Shown here: positions 1 to 8,360 of the stretch, in pieces | How positions within the stretch are numbered: position 1 is the first letter of the stretch | Layout: each line of letters starts with the position of its first letter | Assembly (NCBI GenBank): GCA_038147155.1 | Contig: JAYQTA010000005.1 | Coordinates: forward strand, 1-64,000 | DNA from: Australimonas brisbanensis | Lineage (GTDB): Bacteria; Chloroflexota; Dehalococcoidia; Lucifugimonadales; Australimonadaceae | DNA: 64,000 nucleotides | Direction: 5' to 3' | Notes under the pieces: generated by a model | Told to the model about the DNA's origin: nothing | Databases searched by the model: none | The model's input: only the letters and a program-made list of their open reading frames with translations | Translations under genes and position numbers: made by a program

Positions 1-35
1 CCCTCTTGCTTCTCTCTGGAAACAGTGCGCGCTGG

Positions 36-1019
36 CTAGTCCCAGTAGGCGAAGCCCATGGCGCAGCCGGTGGCCGCCTCGGAACGGTAGCACGGGACGT
101 AGTCGATGAGGTGGAAGTCGAGATCGCTCACCGCCCCCGCCACGGCGATCCAGTTGCGGATCTCCGAGTTACCCGCGTTCAGCAGGTTGGTGGGGATGGT
201 GCGCAGGTACGAATCGTCCTTGCTCTCCAGCGCCGCCAGCACGGCCCGGTCCAGCGTCTCGTCGATGACGAAGTGCGAGAGCCCGCCGGAGGCCAGCACC
301 GCCACCCGCGCGTCCGATTCCCACGACTCGATGGCCTTCTTGAGCCCCAGGCCCAGGTTGTAGCAGCGGTTGGGCGTGGGCTGGGTGGGCGGGTAGTAGG
401 TGTTGAGCATGATGGGCACCATGGGGATGGCCGCTCCCTCCAGGATGCGCCGGTGGATGAACCCGAAGGCGTGCCCCTCCCCATGCCCCTCCGGGAGCAT
501 CTTGGAGTGGGCCAGGTCGAACTCATCGTTCATCAGGGACTGGATGATGTGCAGCGCCAGGTCTGACTGCACGGGGAACTCGCGCGGCTCCTCGAACTCG
601 TTGGACCACTGGGCCAGGCGGATGGAGGGAGGCAGGCGCTGGGGGTCGCGTGGGCGGTTCACCACCGAATCACCCCAGTACACCAGCATGGCGGGCATGT
701 TCTCGTCGGAGATGACCTCCTTCTGGTCATCGCCCACCACCACCAGCACGTCGGGAGCCGCATCGCGGATCACCTGCGCCACCCTGGCGATGCCGTCCTG
801 GCAGGCGGCGTGACGGCGCGCCCACGACTCGGGCGACGACTCGACCGCCACGGCCGCGGGGGTCATCGCCGCCAGCTCCGGGAAGTCGTGGGGCTTGCCG
901 TCCCACGCCCACAGGGCGGGGTTAGCGTGGTCGCGCTTGGTGTGCTCCGGCCACTGCTCGGGCCGGGTGGAGAGCATGGGGCTGTGGGAGGTGCCCACGC
1001 CCAGGACGATCTTCGCCAT
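36..1019 (-). CDS. Class III extradiol ring-cleavage dioxygenase (LigB fold)
   Basis: 327 aa, within the usual range for LigB-type catalytic subunits (protocatechuate 4,5-dioxygenase beta and relatives), non-haem iron enzymes that cleave catecholic rings. The N-terminus MAKIVLGVGTSHSPML carries the first metal-ligand His (H12). Where LigB has a second His ligand (D-H), this protein reads GDDQ (Q99), so either the metal site differs or it belongs to a variant subfamily. I chose the ATG at 1019 over an upstream ATG at 1076 because it begins directly with the conserved strand and is preceded by GGAGGC. A TAGATT box lies further upstream. No alpha subunit (LigA) is nearby. A paralogue lies at 47118-48086. 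Substrate unknown. Confidence 0.8.
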   Translation of the reverse strand: MAKIVLGVGTSHSPMLSTRPEQWPEHTKRDHANPALWAWDGKPHDFPELAAMTPAAVAVESSPESWARRHAACQDGIARVAQVIRDAAPDVLVVVGDDQKEVISDENMPAMLVYWGDSVVNRPRDPQRLPPSIRLAQWSNEFEEPREFPVQSDLALHIIQSLMNDEFDLAHSKMLPEGHGEGHAFGFIHRRILEGAAIPMVPIMLNTYYPPTQPTPNRCYNLGLGLKKAIESWESDARVAVLASGGLSHFVIDETLDRAVLAALESKDDSYLRTIPTNLLNAGNSEIRNWIAVAGAVSDLDFHLIDYVPCYRSEAATGCAMGFAYWD

Positions 1020-1082
1020 GTGAGGCCTCCGGCGAACGGTTGGCGCGGAATCTACCACACCGGCGCCGGGAGGCAAGCGCGA

Positions 1083-2393
1083 CTAGGCGGCAGCTTCGGT
1101 GGGCGGGGCGTCTGGCGCCTTGAGCGGGGTAGCCACCACGAAGGCGACGAAGGAGATGCCGAACACCACGCCGAAGGCGATGAAGGCGATGGTGTAGGAG
1201 CCAGTGGAGTCCTTCACCAGTCCCGCCAGCACGGGGCCCAGGGGGTTCACCGCCGTCATGATGGGCGCGGCGAACCCTCGGATGGAGCCGAAGGCGGAGC
1301 GCCCGAAGTAGTTGGCGAAGAGCATGCGGCTGGTGACCGTCCAGAACCCCAGGCCCAGTCCGTAGGTGATGCCGAAGGCGATACCCAGGGGGAAGGACGA
1401 GGCGACGATGGCGATGAGCATCGCTCCCATGAACAGGGCCGTCGCCAGCATGCCCAGGTAGCGGGTGTGCAGGCGCTCCATCAGCAGCCCTGCGGGCAGC
1501 GTCATCAGCGCGGATGTGAGGGCGAAGGTGGTGGTGACGATGGCGCCCTGCACGTCGCCGATCTTCTCCTGGAAGTTGGCGGTGATGTGCAGGTTGACGG
1601 CGTTCAGGCCCAGCACCACACCACCCTGGGCCACGATCAGCGCCCAGAGGGTGCGGGTGCGCTTGGCCTGCGCCAGCGTCCACTGCACTTCTTCCTGCAC
1701 CGGAGCGACGGAGCCATCGGCGCGCCGGCGGAGCTGCTCGCCATCCGGAAGCAGGCCGTAGTCCTCGGGCCGCCGGCGCATCAGCATGCCGGATGGCACC
1801 ACCACCAGCGCGATGGCCAGCACCGCCAGCGCAACCCACCCCCAGCGCCAGCCAAAGGTGAGGATGATGAACAGGATGGGCAGCGGCAGCACCGCCTGGC
1901 CCAGCCGCTGGCCGGTGCCCAGGATGCCCGTGGTGCGTCCGCGCTTGCGAACGAACCAGGAGGCCAGCGCCACCATGGTGCCGAGCTGCGCTCCGGCGGC
2001 GGCGGCCCCACGCGCCAGACCGAAAAAGACCCAGAAGTGCCAAGGGGCGCTCATCAGCGCCAGGCCGATCATGCTCCCAGCGATGAGCATGCCCGCCGCC
2101 ACGCTCACCCCGCGCGCGCCGCGCTTGTCCAGGATGCGCCCCACGCCGAAGGACATGCCTCCGCCGGTGATGGAACCGAGGACGAATCCGATGGAGATGG
2201 AGGTGGCGCTCCAGCCCAGCTCCTCGGTGATGGGCTTGACGAACAGGCCCATGATGGGGCCCTGGGTGGGCACCGTGGCGAAGGCGGAGAGGAGCGCAGC
2301 CGTGAGCACCGCCCAGCCGTAGTACACGCGCCGGAAGGGCCAGAAGCGGCTGATGCGCGGCTGTTCGGGCGCGGGAGTGGGGGTTGCGGCCAT
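1083..2393 (-). CDS. Major facilitator superfamily transporter
   Basis: 436 aa with about 12 hydrophobic segments, the first just after residue 25 (YYGWAVLTAALLSAF). This YGW start and the later GLG(F/L)W segments are typical of oxalate/monocarboxylate-type MFS permeases (OFA/MCT group). A charged cytoplasmic loop separates the two six-helix halves near the middle. It probably moves an organic acid or aromatic substrate for the neighbouring oxidative genes; the substrate cannot be read from sequence. The ATG at 2393 follows a TGCTATCGT extended -10 by 7 bases, which suggests a leaderless transcript. An open frame continues upstream but looks non-coding. It is codirectional with the LigB gene, 63 bases apart. 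Confidence 0.8.
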   Translation of the reverse strand: MAATPTPAPEQPRISRFWPFRRVYYGWAVLTAALLSAFATVPTQGPIMGLFVKPITEELGWSATSISIGFVLGSITGGGMSFGVGRILDKRGARGVSVAAGMLIAGSMIGLALMSAPWHFWVFFGLARGAAAAGAQLGTMVALASWFVRKRGRTTGILGTGQRLGQAVLPLPILFIILTFGWRWGWVALAVLAIALVVVPSGMLMRRRPEDYGLLPDGEQLRRRADGSVAPVQEEVQWTLAQAKRTRTLWALIVAQGGVVLGLNAVNLHITANFQEKIGDVQGAIVTTTFALTSALMTLPAGLLMERLHTRYLGMLATALFMGAMLIAIVASSFPLGIAFGITYGLGLGFWTVTSRMLFANYFGRSAFGSIRGFAAPIMTAVNPLGPVLAGLVKDSTGSYTIAFIAFGVVFGISFVAFVVATPLKAPDAPPTEAAA

Positions 2394-2400
2394 GGGCGCG

Positions 2401-2409
2401 ACGATAGCA
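2401..2409 (-). promoter_or_regulatory. Extended -10 (TGCTATCGT) of the MFS gene
   Basis: On the minus strand TGCTATCGT ends 7 bases before the ATG at 2393, so the transcript should begin at or next to the start codon. No good -35 box is visible. The same geometry occurs at 5560-5568 and 51464-51469. Confidence 0.4.
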
Positions 2410-2499
2410 GGTTTGGCCCCGCTTGAATCCTCCCTCCCTTGCATCCCGGCGTATCCTGTCGCCATCGAACCCGCCAGCGACCGAACCTGGAGGCAATAC

Positions 2500-3285
2500 A
2501 TGACGCAGCAGCTCGTCCGCCGTCCGCGCCAGCCCGGCCACACCGTCCGCACCGAGGCCAGCCCGCGCTGGGTGCGCGGGTATGTGGAAGGGGCGCTCCT
2601 GTTCGACACGCGCGCGGCACTGCTGCTATTCGAGACGGGCCACACCCCCGTCTACTATGTGCCCCAGGACGACGTGCGCATGGAGTTGCTCACCCCCACC
2701 GAGCATGCCTCCCACTGCCCCTACAAGGGCGATGCGTGCTACTGGAGCATCAACGCCCCCTCCGGGGTACGGGAGAACGCCGTCTGGGCCTACCCAGAGC
2801 GCGTGGACGCCGAGGCCCCCGACCTGAACGGGTACATCGCCTTCTACTGGCGGCACGTGGACGCCTGGTTCGAAGAGGACGAGCAGATCTACGTCCACCC
2901 GCGCGACCCGTACAAGCGCGTGGACGCCATCGCCTCATCGCGCCACGTGGTGGTGCGGGTGAACGGAGAGACGGTGGCCGAGACGCACCGGCCCGTGGTG
3001 CTCTTCGAGACGGGCCTGCCCACCCGCTACTACATCCCGCGCCTGGACGTGCGGCAGGACGTGCTGCGGGCCAGCGAGAAGCGCACCGCCTGCCCCTACA
3101 AGGGCGAGGCTGGCTACTTCAGCGTGGAGACGGGCGAGCAGGAGGCCAAAGACATCGCCTGGCACTATGACCACCCGCTGGCCGCGTGCGATGCCATCGC
3201 CGGGCACATCGCCTTCTTCAACGAGCGCGTCGAGCTGGTGGTGGACGGCGTGCCCCAGGAGCAGCCCGTCACCAAGTGGTCGTGA
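2500..3285 (+). CDS. Two-domain DUF427 protein
   Basis: 261 aa containing two copies of the DUF427 domain (PF04248). The repeats are clear: LLFETGHTPVYYVPQDDV followed by CPYKGDACYWS (roughly residues 45-85), and VLFETGLPTRYYIPRLDV followed by CPYKGEAGYFSV (roughly residues 165-205). DUF427 proteins are small cytosolic beta-tent proteins of uncertain function, often linked to oxidative or secondary metabolism. The start at 2500 is supported by TGGAGG 7 bases upstream. A TATCCT box at 2452-2457 could be its -10. It faces the molybdenum hydroxylase gene tail to tail with an 11-base gap, and it diverges from the MFS gene. Confidence 0.85.
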   Translation: MTQQLVRRPRQPGHTVRTEASPRWVRGYVEGALLFDTRAALLLFETGHTPVYYVPQDDVRMELLTPTEHASHCPYKGDACYWSINAPSGVRENAVWAYPERVDAEAPDLNGYIAFYWRHVDAWFEEDEQIYVHPRDPYKRVDAIASSRHVVVRVNGETVAETHRPVVLFETGLPTRYYIPRLDVRQDVLRASEKRTACPYKGEAGYFSVETGEQEAKDIAWHYDHPLAACDAIAGHIAFFNERVELVVDGVPQEQPVTKWS

Positions 3286-3296
3286 CGGCGCGGCCT

Positions 3297-5552
3297 CTAG
3301 CGCCCCGCCTCACGCAGCGCGGCGCGCACCCGCTCCGCCGAGAGCGGCAGTGAGCGCACCCGCACGCCGGTGGCGGCACGGATCGCGTTGGCGATGGCGG
3401 GGGCCACGGGGGAGAGCGGGTTCTCGCCGATGCCCTTGATGTCCAGCGGCCCCACCCCCGCGCCGGGGTGCTCCAACGTCACCACCCGCACCTCGGACAG
3501 GTCGGCAGCCGTGGGGATACGGTAGTCCGCGAGCGAGAGGGTGGACACCCGCCCGTCCGCGACGGGCAGCTCCTCCATCAGCGCGTAGCCGATGCCCTGG
3601 AGCGCGCCGCCCCGCACCTGGCCCTCGTGCCCCTGGGGGTTCAGCACCGTGCCCGCATCGTGCACCGTGGTGAGCCGCTCCAGCCGCACCTGCCCCGTCT
3701 CGGTGTCCACCGCCACCTGCGCCACCTGCACGGTGAAGGCGGTGGAGTGGGCGTGGGTCATGTCGTCGTAGTCACCCGTCCCGCCGATGGGCGCCCCGCC
3801 CGCGCGCTCCACCAGCATGCCCAGCGGCACCGCCTCGCCCGTGTCCTCCCGGCGTACGGCCCCATCCGTCACGGCCACCGCACCGATGGGCCAGCCCAGC
3901 GTGGTGACGGCGGCCTGCGCCAGCGCGTCACGGGCCGCTTCCAGCGCATCGGACAGGGCGTGGGTCACCATGCGTGAGTTGCGCGAGGCGCCCGCGCCGG
4001 AGTCGAAGCCCGTCTCGCCCGGCTCCCACGGCACGATGCGCACCCGCTCCGGTGCCACGCCCAGCGCATCGACGGCCATCTGCACCAGGGTGGTGTAGGT
4101 GCCCGAGCCCTGTTCGTATACCGAGGTGCGCACCGTGACGGCCCCCTCCCGGTCGACGAACACGCCAGCGTGGGTCTGCCCCCCGCCGGGGGTGCGCTCG
4201 CCCAGCGCAACGCCGCGCCCGCGCACCACGGGGCCCTGGGACGAAGGCAGAGGCTCGCTCCAGCCCGCCGCGTCCAGCGCCGCGCGCAGCGTCGCCTCGC
4301 CCTGCAGGTGCTCGAACCGCTCGCCGAGCCCGTTGGCATCGCCCTCACGCACCAGGTTGCGCGCGCGCAACGTGGCGGGATCCATCCCGAGCGCGTGGGC
4401 CACCTCGTCCAGGTGCGACTCGAAGGCGAAGATGGCCTGCGGCTCGCCCGGCCCGCGCATGTGCCCCGCGGGCACCCGGTTGGTGTACACGTGGGCCGCA
4501 TCCACGCGTGCGTGGGGAATGCGGTAGGGCCCCACGCAGTGACGCGGGCCCGGCAGGAAGCCCAGGGGCAGGAAGGCTGCGTAGGCCCCCGTCTCGAACA
4601 CCCCGCGCACCTCGGCGGCGGTGAGGGTGCCGTCGCGCTTGACGCCCACCTTGACGTGCACCTGCGCGGGGTGGCGGGGGTTGGCCGCGCCCAACTCCTC
4701 GGCGTAGTCCAGTACCATGCGCACCGGAGCACCGGCCTCGCTGGAGAGCCGGTAGGCGATGGCCATCTGCATCTGCGAGCCCTTGCCGCCGAAGTCCCCG
4801 CCGATCACCGCGTGGCGCATCAGCACCCGCTCCGGCTCCAGCCCCACGGCGGAGGCGACCTGCTCGCGGGTGTAGTGCGGGGCCTTGTTGGAGGCCCACA
4901 CCTCGGCGCTCCCATCGGGCAGCGAGCGCACGGTGCAGGCGTGCGCCTCCATGTAGCCCTGGTGGGTCAGCGCGGTCCGGTACGTCCCCTCCAGCACCAG
5001 GTCAGCCTCGGCGAAGCCCGCGTCCACATCTCCCGTGCCCCACACCGGGTGCACGAACTCGTTGGAGGGGCGCTCCAGGGGCTTGACCCCCCGGTAGGCG
5101 TTGAAGTCCGGGTGCAGCAGCGGGGCATCCTGCGCCATGGCCTCGGCGGGCGAACCCAACGCGGGAAGCGGCTCGTACCGCACGGCGATGGCCGCCAGGG
5201 CGCGCTCGGCGCTCTCGCGGTCCACGGCGGCCACGGCGGCCACCGGCTCCCCCACGAAGCGCACCCGCTCATGGGCCAGCAGCGGCATGTCGAAGATGCG
5301 CCGCCCCGCCATGGCCCCGTCCACGTCGGCGCCGGTGATGACGGCCCGCACGCCCGGAAGCGTCCGGGCGGCTGCGGCGTCCACCGCCAGGATGCGCGCG
5401 TGCGGGTGGGGGCTGCGCAGCACCCGGCCCGTCAGCGTGCCCTCCAGCGCCACATCGGCGGCGTAACGTGCCGCGCCGGTCACCTTTTCGCGGGCGTCGG
5501 GCCGGGGGATCGAGGTGCCGAGGGTGCGGGAGGCAGGTGCGGGGGTGATCAT
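3297..5552 (-). CDS. Xanthine dehydrogenase family molybdopterin-binding subunit (CoxL/aldehyde oxidase type)
   Basis: 751 aa, the size of a molybdenum hydroxylase large subunit. The N-terminal a/b hammerhead domain starts at IPRPDAREKVTGAARYAAD (about residues 15-33). Molybdopterin-contact motifs RGPGEPQ and SVYEQGSGTYT follow, and near the C-terminus KGIGENPLSP supplies the catalytic Glu. Such subunits hydroxylate aldehydes, purines or N-heteroaromatics with water as oxygen donor. The usual 2Fe-2S and FAD subunits are not encoded next to it, so its electron partners must be elsewhere. The CoxL-specific AYXCSFR loop is not seen, so a true CO dehydrogenase is unlikely. Start ATG at 5552 sits 7 bases after TAGGCT (leaderless). 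Confidence 0.85.
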   Translation of the reverse strand: MITPAPASRTLGTSIPRPDAREKVTGAARYAADVALEGTLTGRVLRSPHPHARILAVDAAAARTLPGVRAVITGADVDGAMAGRRIFDMPLLAHERVRFVGEPVAAVAAVDRESAERALAAIAVRYEPLPALGSPAEAMAQDAPLLHPDFNAYRGVKPLERPSNEFVHPVWGTGDVDAGFAEADLVLEGTYRTALTHQGYMEAHACTVRSLPDGSAEVWASNKAPHYTREQVASAVGLEPERVLMRHAVIGGDFGGKGSQMQMAIAYRLSSEAGAPVRMVLDYAEELGAANPRHPAQVHVKVGVKRDGTLTAAEVRGVFETGAYAAFLPLGFLPGPRHCVGPYRIPHARVDAAHVYTNRVPAGHMRGPGEPQAIFAFESHLDEVAHALGMDPATLRARNLVREGDANGLGERFEHLQGEATLRAALDAAGWSEPLPSSQGPVVRGRGVALGERTPGGGQTHAGVFVDREGAVTVRTSVYEQGSGTYTTLVQMAVDALGVAPERVRIVPWEPGETGFDSGAGASRNSRMVTHALSDALEAARDALAQAAVTTLGWPIGAVAVTDGAVRREDTGEAVPLGMLVERAGGAPIGGTGDYDDMTHAHSTAFTVQVAQVAVDTETGQVRLERLTTVHDAGTVLNPQGHEGQVRGGALQGIGYALMEELPVADGRVSTLSLADYRIPTAADLSEVRVVTLEHPGAGVGPLDIKGIGENPLSPVAPAIANAIRAATGVRVRSLPLSAERVRAALREAGR

Positions 5553-5559
5553 GGGCGAG

Positions 5560-5568
5560 AGCCTAGCA
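5560..5568 (-). promoter_or_regulatory. Extended -10 (TGCTAGGCT) of the molybdenum hydroxylase gene
   Basis: Minus-strand TGCTAGGCT is followed by 7 bases (ctcgccc) and the ATG at 5552. This is the same hexamer and spacing as at the Cys-leader ORF (51464-51477). It lies back to back with the plus-strand TAGGAT at 5578-5583 in a 37-base divergent gap. The -35 positions are weak. Confidence 0.45.
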
Positions 5569-5577
5569 CGCCAGTGG

Positions 5578-5583
5578 TAGGAT
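5578..5583 (+). promoter_or_regulatory. -10 box (TAGGAT) of the His-rich operon
   Basis: TAGGAT ends 6 bases before the GTG at 5590, so transcription would begin at or beside the start codon. AGGATGGAG in the same place could otherwise serve as a ribosome site on a longer transcript. Confidence 0.3.
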
Positions 5584-5589
5584 GGAGAC

Positions 5590-6027
5590 GTGCACCATCC
5601 CTCAGCCACCACCACCGCCTGGAGCGGTCCGTGCTGGGAGCGCAGCGTCCTCACGGCGCTGGTGCTGCTGGCGGCTGGCCTAGCGCTGACCGGGGTGGCC
5701 GGGCCGCTGGCGGACCCGCACTTCGCCGAGCGCCAGTTGGGCCACGAGCACCTCTTCACCGACGGCGAGGGTGTACCGCACACCCACGATGCCACCGGCG
5801 CGGCTCAGGGCGGCGGTGACACCGTCTACCTGCCGCCCGACCAGGACCCCGCCCCCGGGCTGAGCGGCTTCGGCGCCGCCGTGGCCCTGACCGCAGCGCT
5901 GGTGCTCGCCGTCATGCCCCTGCTGCGCACCGCCGGGCCCCGCCTGGCCGCCCTGGCCCCGGTGGGCGTGCGTCCACCCGGCCCGCCGCCGCCGCGAGGC
6001 CTCCTCACCGCGTCGCTCCCCTCCTAG
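5590..6027 (+). CDS. Small membrane protein with His-rich extracytoplasmic loop
   Basis: 145 aa, not recognised. It begins with GTG at 5590. Two hydrophobic segments are visible: about residues 20-40 (VLTALVLLAAGLALTGVAG) and 93-112 (AAVALTAALVLAVMP). The loop between them contains HFAERQLGHEHLF and GVPHTHD, clustered His and acidic residues that could bind a metal, probably copper. The C-terminus is Pro-rich. It is the first gene of a probable operon with the His-rich lipoprotein (66-base gap) and the membrane protein at 6898. Metal handling is inferred from composition only. Confidence 0.6.
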   Translation: MHHPSATTTAWSGPCWERSVLTALVLLAAGLALTGVAGPLADPHFAERQLGHEHLFTDGEGVPHTHDATGAAQGGGDTVYLPPDQDPAPGLSGFGAAVALTAALVLAVMPLLRTAGPRLAALAPVGVRPPGPPPPRGLLTASLPS

Positions 6028-6092
6028 TGGCCTCCCGTGGCCGTGGGGGACGGCGCACTCGCATCCCCCACACACCCATGAGGAGGCTCACC

Positions 6093-6842
6093 ATGAGCAA
6101 CCCGTTCCGGTACATCGCAACCGCCCTCCTGCTGTCCGCGTCCGTACTGCTGGCCGCCTGCGGCGGCGCTGGCGACCCTGAGCACCTGACCTTCGATGTG
6201 ACCATCGCTGACGGCGCCCTGACCGGCTCCGCCACCCTCCAGGCCCACCAGGGCGACACCGTCACGCTGGTGGTGAACTCGGACGAGCCGCTCACCTTCC
6301 ACCTCCACGGCTACGACCTGGAGCACGCGGTGATGCCCGGCATGCCCACCACCATCGAGTTCGTGGCCGATGCCAGCGGCTCCTTCCCCTTCACCGCCCA
6401 CCGGGATGGCGAGGCGCACAGCCATGAGGGCGATGCAGCGGCCTGCGAGGCGGCCATCCCCGCGGGCGCGCCCACCCCGCACCTGCACCTGAGCGCCACC
6501 GCAGACGCGGCCACCAACATGGTGACGGCCAGCGTGGAGGTGGATCACTTCACCCTGGGCGAGGGTGATGGCACCCAGGCCTCCGGCCACTGGCACCTCA
6601 TGGCGGACGGTTTGACGCTGGGCATGTACATGGAGCCCACCGCGGTGGTCACGCTGGAGCCCGGCATGCACGAACTGACCGCGACCCTCTCGGACGGTGC
6701 GCATTGTGATTACCCCGTCAGCGCCACGGCCAGCGTGATGGTGGCGGGCGAGGGCGCGTCCATGGACGGACACGACCACGGGGCGGAGGCCGAGACTGCG
6801 GGCGAGGTCAACCTCGGCCGCCTGGACGTGCTGCCCCGCTAG
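6093..6842 (+). CDS. His-rich lipoprotein, cupredoxin-like N-terminal part
   Basis: 249 aa lipoprotein: signal peptide with lipobox LLAAC (Cys near residue 24). A perfect AGGAGG lies 6 bases before the ATG at 6093, which overrules an upstream in-frame ATG. Residues about 30-110 resemble a cupredoxin-type beta sandwich (GDTVTLVVNSDEPLTFHLHG, then FVADASGSFPFTAH). The second half repeats a similar beta pattern with HWHLMADG. Clusters HLHGYDLEH, HRDGEAHSHEGD and DGHDHG indicate metal binding outside the membrane. It is probably a periplasmic or cell-surface copper-binding or copper-buffering protein working with its two neighbours; exact function unknown. Confidence 0.7.
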   Translation: MSNPFRYIATALLLSASVLLAACGGAGDPEHLTFDVTIADGALTGSATLQAHQGDTVTLVVNSDEPLTFHLHGYDLEHAVMPGMPTTIEFVADASGSFPFTAHRDGEAHSHEGDAAACEAAIPAGAPTPHLHLSATADAATNMVTASVEVDHFTLGEGDGTQASGHWHLMADGLTLGMYMEPTAVVTLEPGMHELTATLSDGAHCDYPVSATASVMVAGEGASMDGHDHGAEAETAGEVNLGRLDVLPR

Positions 6843-6897
6843 CCCCACCCGAGCATCCTCAGGCGAGCCGGGCCCGCCTGGGGATGAGGAGGCCCTC

Positions 6898-8343
6898 ATG
6901 CACCGCCTATTCCACAGCGCCCGCTGGGCGCTCCCCCTGCTCGCCCTGGCCCTGGTGCCCCTGCCCGCCCAGGCCCACGGCTTCGGCCAGCGTTACGACC
7001 TTCCCGTGCCTCTCACCCTCTACCTGACGGGTGCGGCCCTGGCCGTGGCCCTCTCCTTCATGGTCATCGGCCTGTTCGTGCGCGGGGCCCCCGGTGCGCA
7101 CGGCTACCCCACGCTGGACCTGGCCCGCTGGCTCCCCTTCAGGGCGCTGACGCACCCGCTCACGGCGCTCGTTCTGCGCACCCTCTCCGTCCTGACGCTG
7201 GCGCTGGTGGTAACGGCAGGGCTCATCGGCACCACGGCGGCGCTGGGCAACATCGCACCCACGCTGGTGTGGATCATCTGGTGGGTGGGGATGGCCTACG
7301 TCAGCGCGCTGGTGGGTGACGTGTGGCGGGTGCTCAACCCCTTCGAGGCCTGTTTCCGGGGGGCCGATGCACTGGCACGACGGCTCACGGGTGAGGGGCT
7401 CTCGAGCGAACGCCCCTACCCCGCCTGGCTGGGCGTCTGGCCGGCGGTCGTCCTCTTCGCCCTCTTCGCCTGGTTCGAGCTCGCCTCCGGGCGCGCCGCC
7501 GAGCCCCGCCTCCTGGCGCTGGGCACGCTGGGATACGCCGTGGTGACGTGGGCGGGCATGGCGGTGTATGGGCGGGAGGCGTGGCTTCGTGGCGGGGACG
7601 CGTTCGCCGTGGCCTTCGGGGTGCTGGCCCGCTTCGCGCCCATCGAGCCCCGCGCCGGTGAGGACAGGCGCACACGCCTGCACCTGCGGGTGCCGGGCTC
7701 CGGCCTGCTGGCGGAGGGGCCGGTGCACCTGTCTCTCGCCGTGTTCGTGCTGGCGATGCTCTCCACCGTCACCTACGACGGGCTCACGGCAACGCCCCTA
7801 TGGGGCGAGTTGTTCACCACGCTGCACGATGCGCTGGGCTCCGTCACGTTGGTGCTCACCCTGGGCATGGCAGCGACGGCAGGCGTTTTCATAGCCATCA
7901 CCTGGCTCACGGCAGCGCTGATGCGCGACAGCGCCGGGGGCGGGCCGGGCGTGGGGCTCACGGCGCGCACCTTCGCGCTGAGCCTGGTGCCCATCGCCCT
8001 CGCCTACCACCTGGGCCACTATTTCACCTACCTGATCACCCAGGGGCAGTTCATCATCCCCCTGGCCTCAGACCCCTTCGGGTGGGACTGGAACCTGCTG
8101 GGCACCGCGAACTACCGGGTGAACATCGGGCTGGTGGGGGCGCGGTTCGCCTGGGTGCTGGCGGTGGCGGCCATCGTCATCGGCCACGTGGTGGCGGTAT
8201 TCGTAGCGCACGTGCAGGCGGCGCGCGCCTACCGCACGCCACTCGAGGCGCTGCGCTCGCAGTACCCGCTGCTGGCGCTGATGGTGGGCTACACCGTGGT
8301 GAGCCTGTGGATCATCGCCCAGCCCATCATGGAGGTGGTCTAG
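6898..8343 (+). CDS. Polytopic membrane protein, HGFGQRYDLPVPL family
   Basis: 481 aa with a signal-like first segment ending at AQA, then HGFGQRYDLPVPLTLYLTG and about 10 further membrane segments. Relatives in Actinobacteria and Chloroflexota share this His-Gly...Arg-Tyr-Asp-Leu-Pro start and are sometimes labelled fenitrothion hydrolase, a name I would not rely on. Conserved His residues face the start and later helices (YHLGHYFTYL), consistent with metal or haem contact. GAGGAGG upstream of the ATG at 6898 is a strong ribosome site. It is third in the His-rich operon, 55 bases after the lipoprotein. Function unknown. Confidence 0.7.
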   Translation: MHRLFHSARWALPLLALALVPLPAQAHGFGQRYDLPVPLTLYLTGAALAVALSFMVIGLFVRGAPGAHGYPTLDLARWLPFRALTHPLTALVLRTLSVLTLALVVTAGLIGTTAALGNIAPTLVWIIWWVGMAYVSALVGDVWRVLNPFEACFRGADALARRLTGEGLSSERPYPAWLGVWPAVVLFALFAWFELASGRAAEPRLLALGTLGYAVVTWAGMAVYGREAWLRGGDAFAVAFGVLARFAPIEPRAGEDRRTRLHLRVPGSGLLAEGPVHLSLAVFVLAMLSTVTYDGLTATPLWGELFTTLHDALGSVTLVLTLGMAATAGVFIAITWLTAALMRDSAGGGPGVGLTARTFALSLVPIALAYHLGHYFTYLITQGQFIIPLASDPFGWDWNLLGTANYRVNIGLVGARFAWVLAVAAIVIGHVVAVFVAHVQAARAYRTPLEALRSQYPLLALMVGYTVVSLWIIAQPIMEVV

Positions 8344-8360
8344 GGCACTCGGCCCCGGCC

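Noticed and set aside
810..2426. Long plus-strand frame opposite the MFS transporter
   Set aside because: His/Gln/Gly-rich antisense shadow without hydrophobic or catalytic features.
3297..5552. Aerobic CO dehydrogenase large subunit (CoxL)
   Set aside because: The CoxL active-site loop AYXCSFR is not seen and CoxM/CoxS are absent, so only the broader family is supported.
6898..8343. Fenitrothion hydrolase
   Set aside because: The name circulates for related sequences, but nothing in this membrane protein shows hydrolase residues; left as function unknown.
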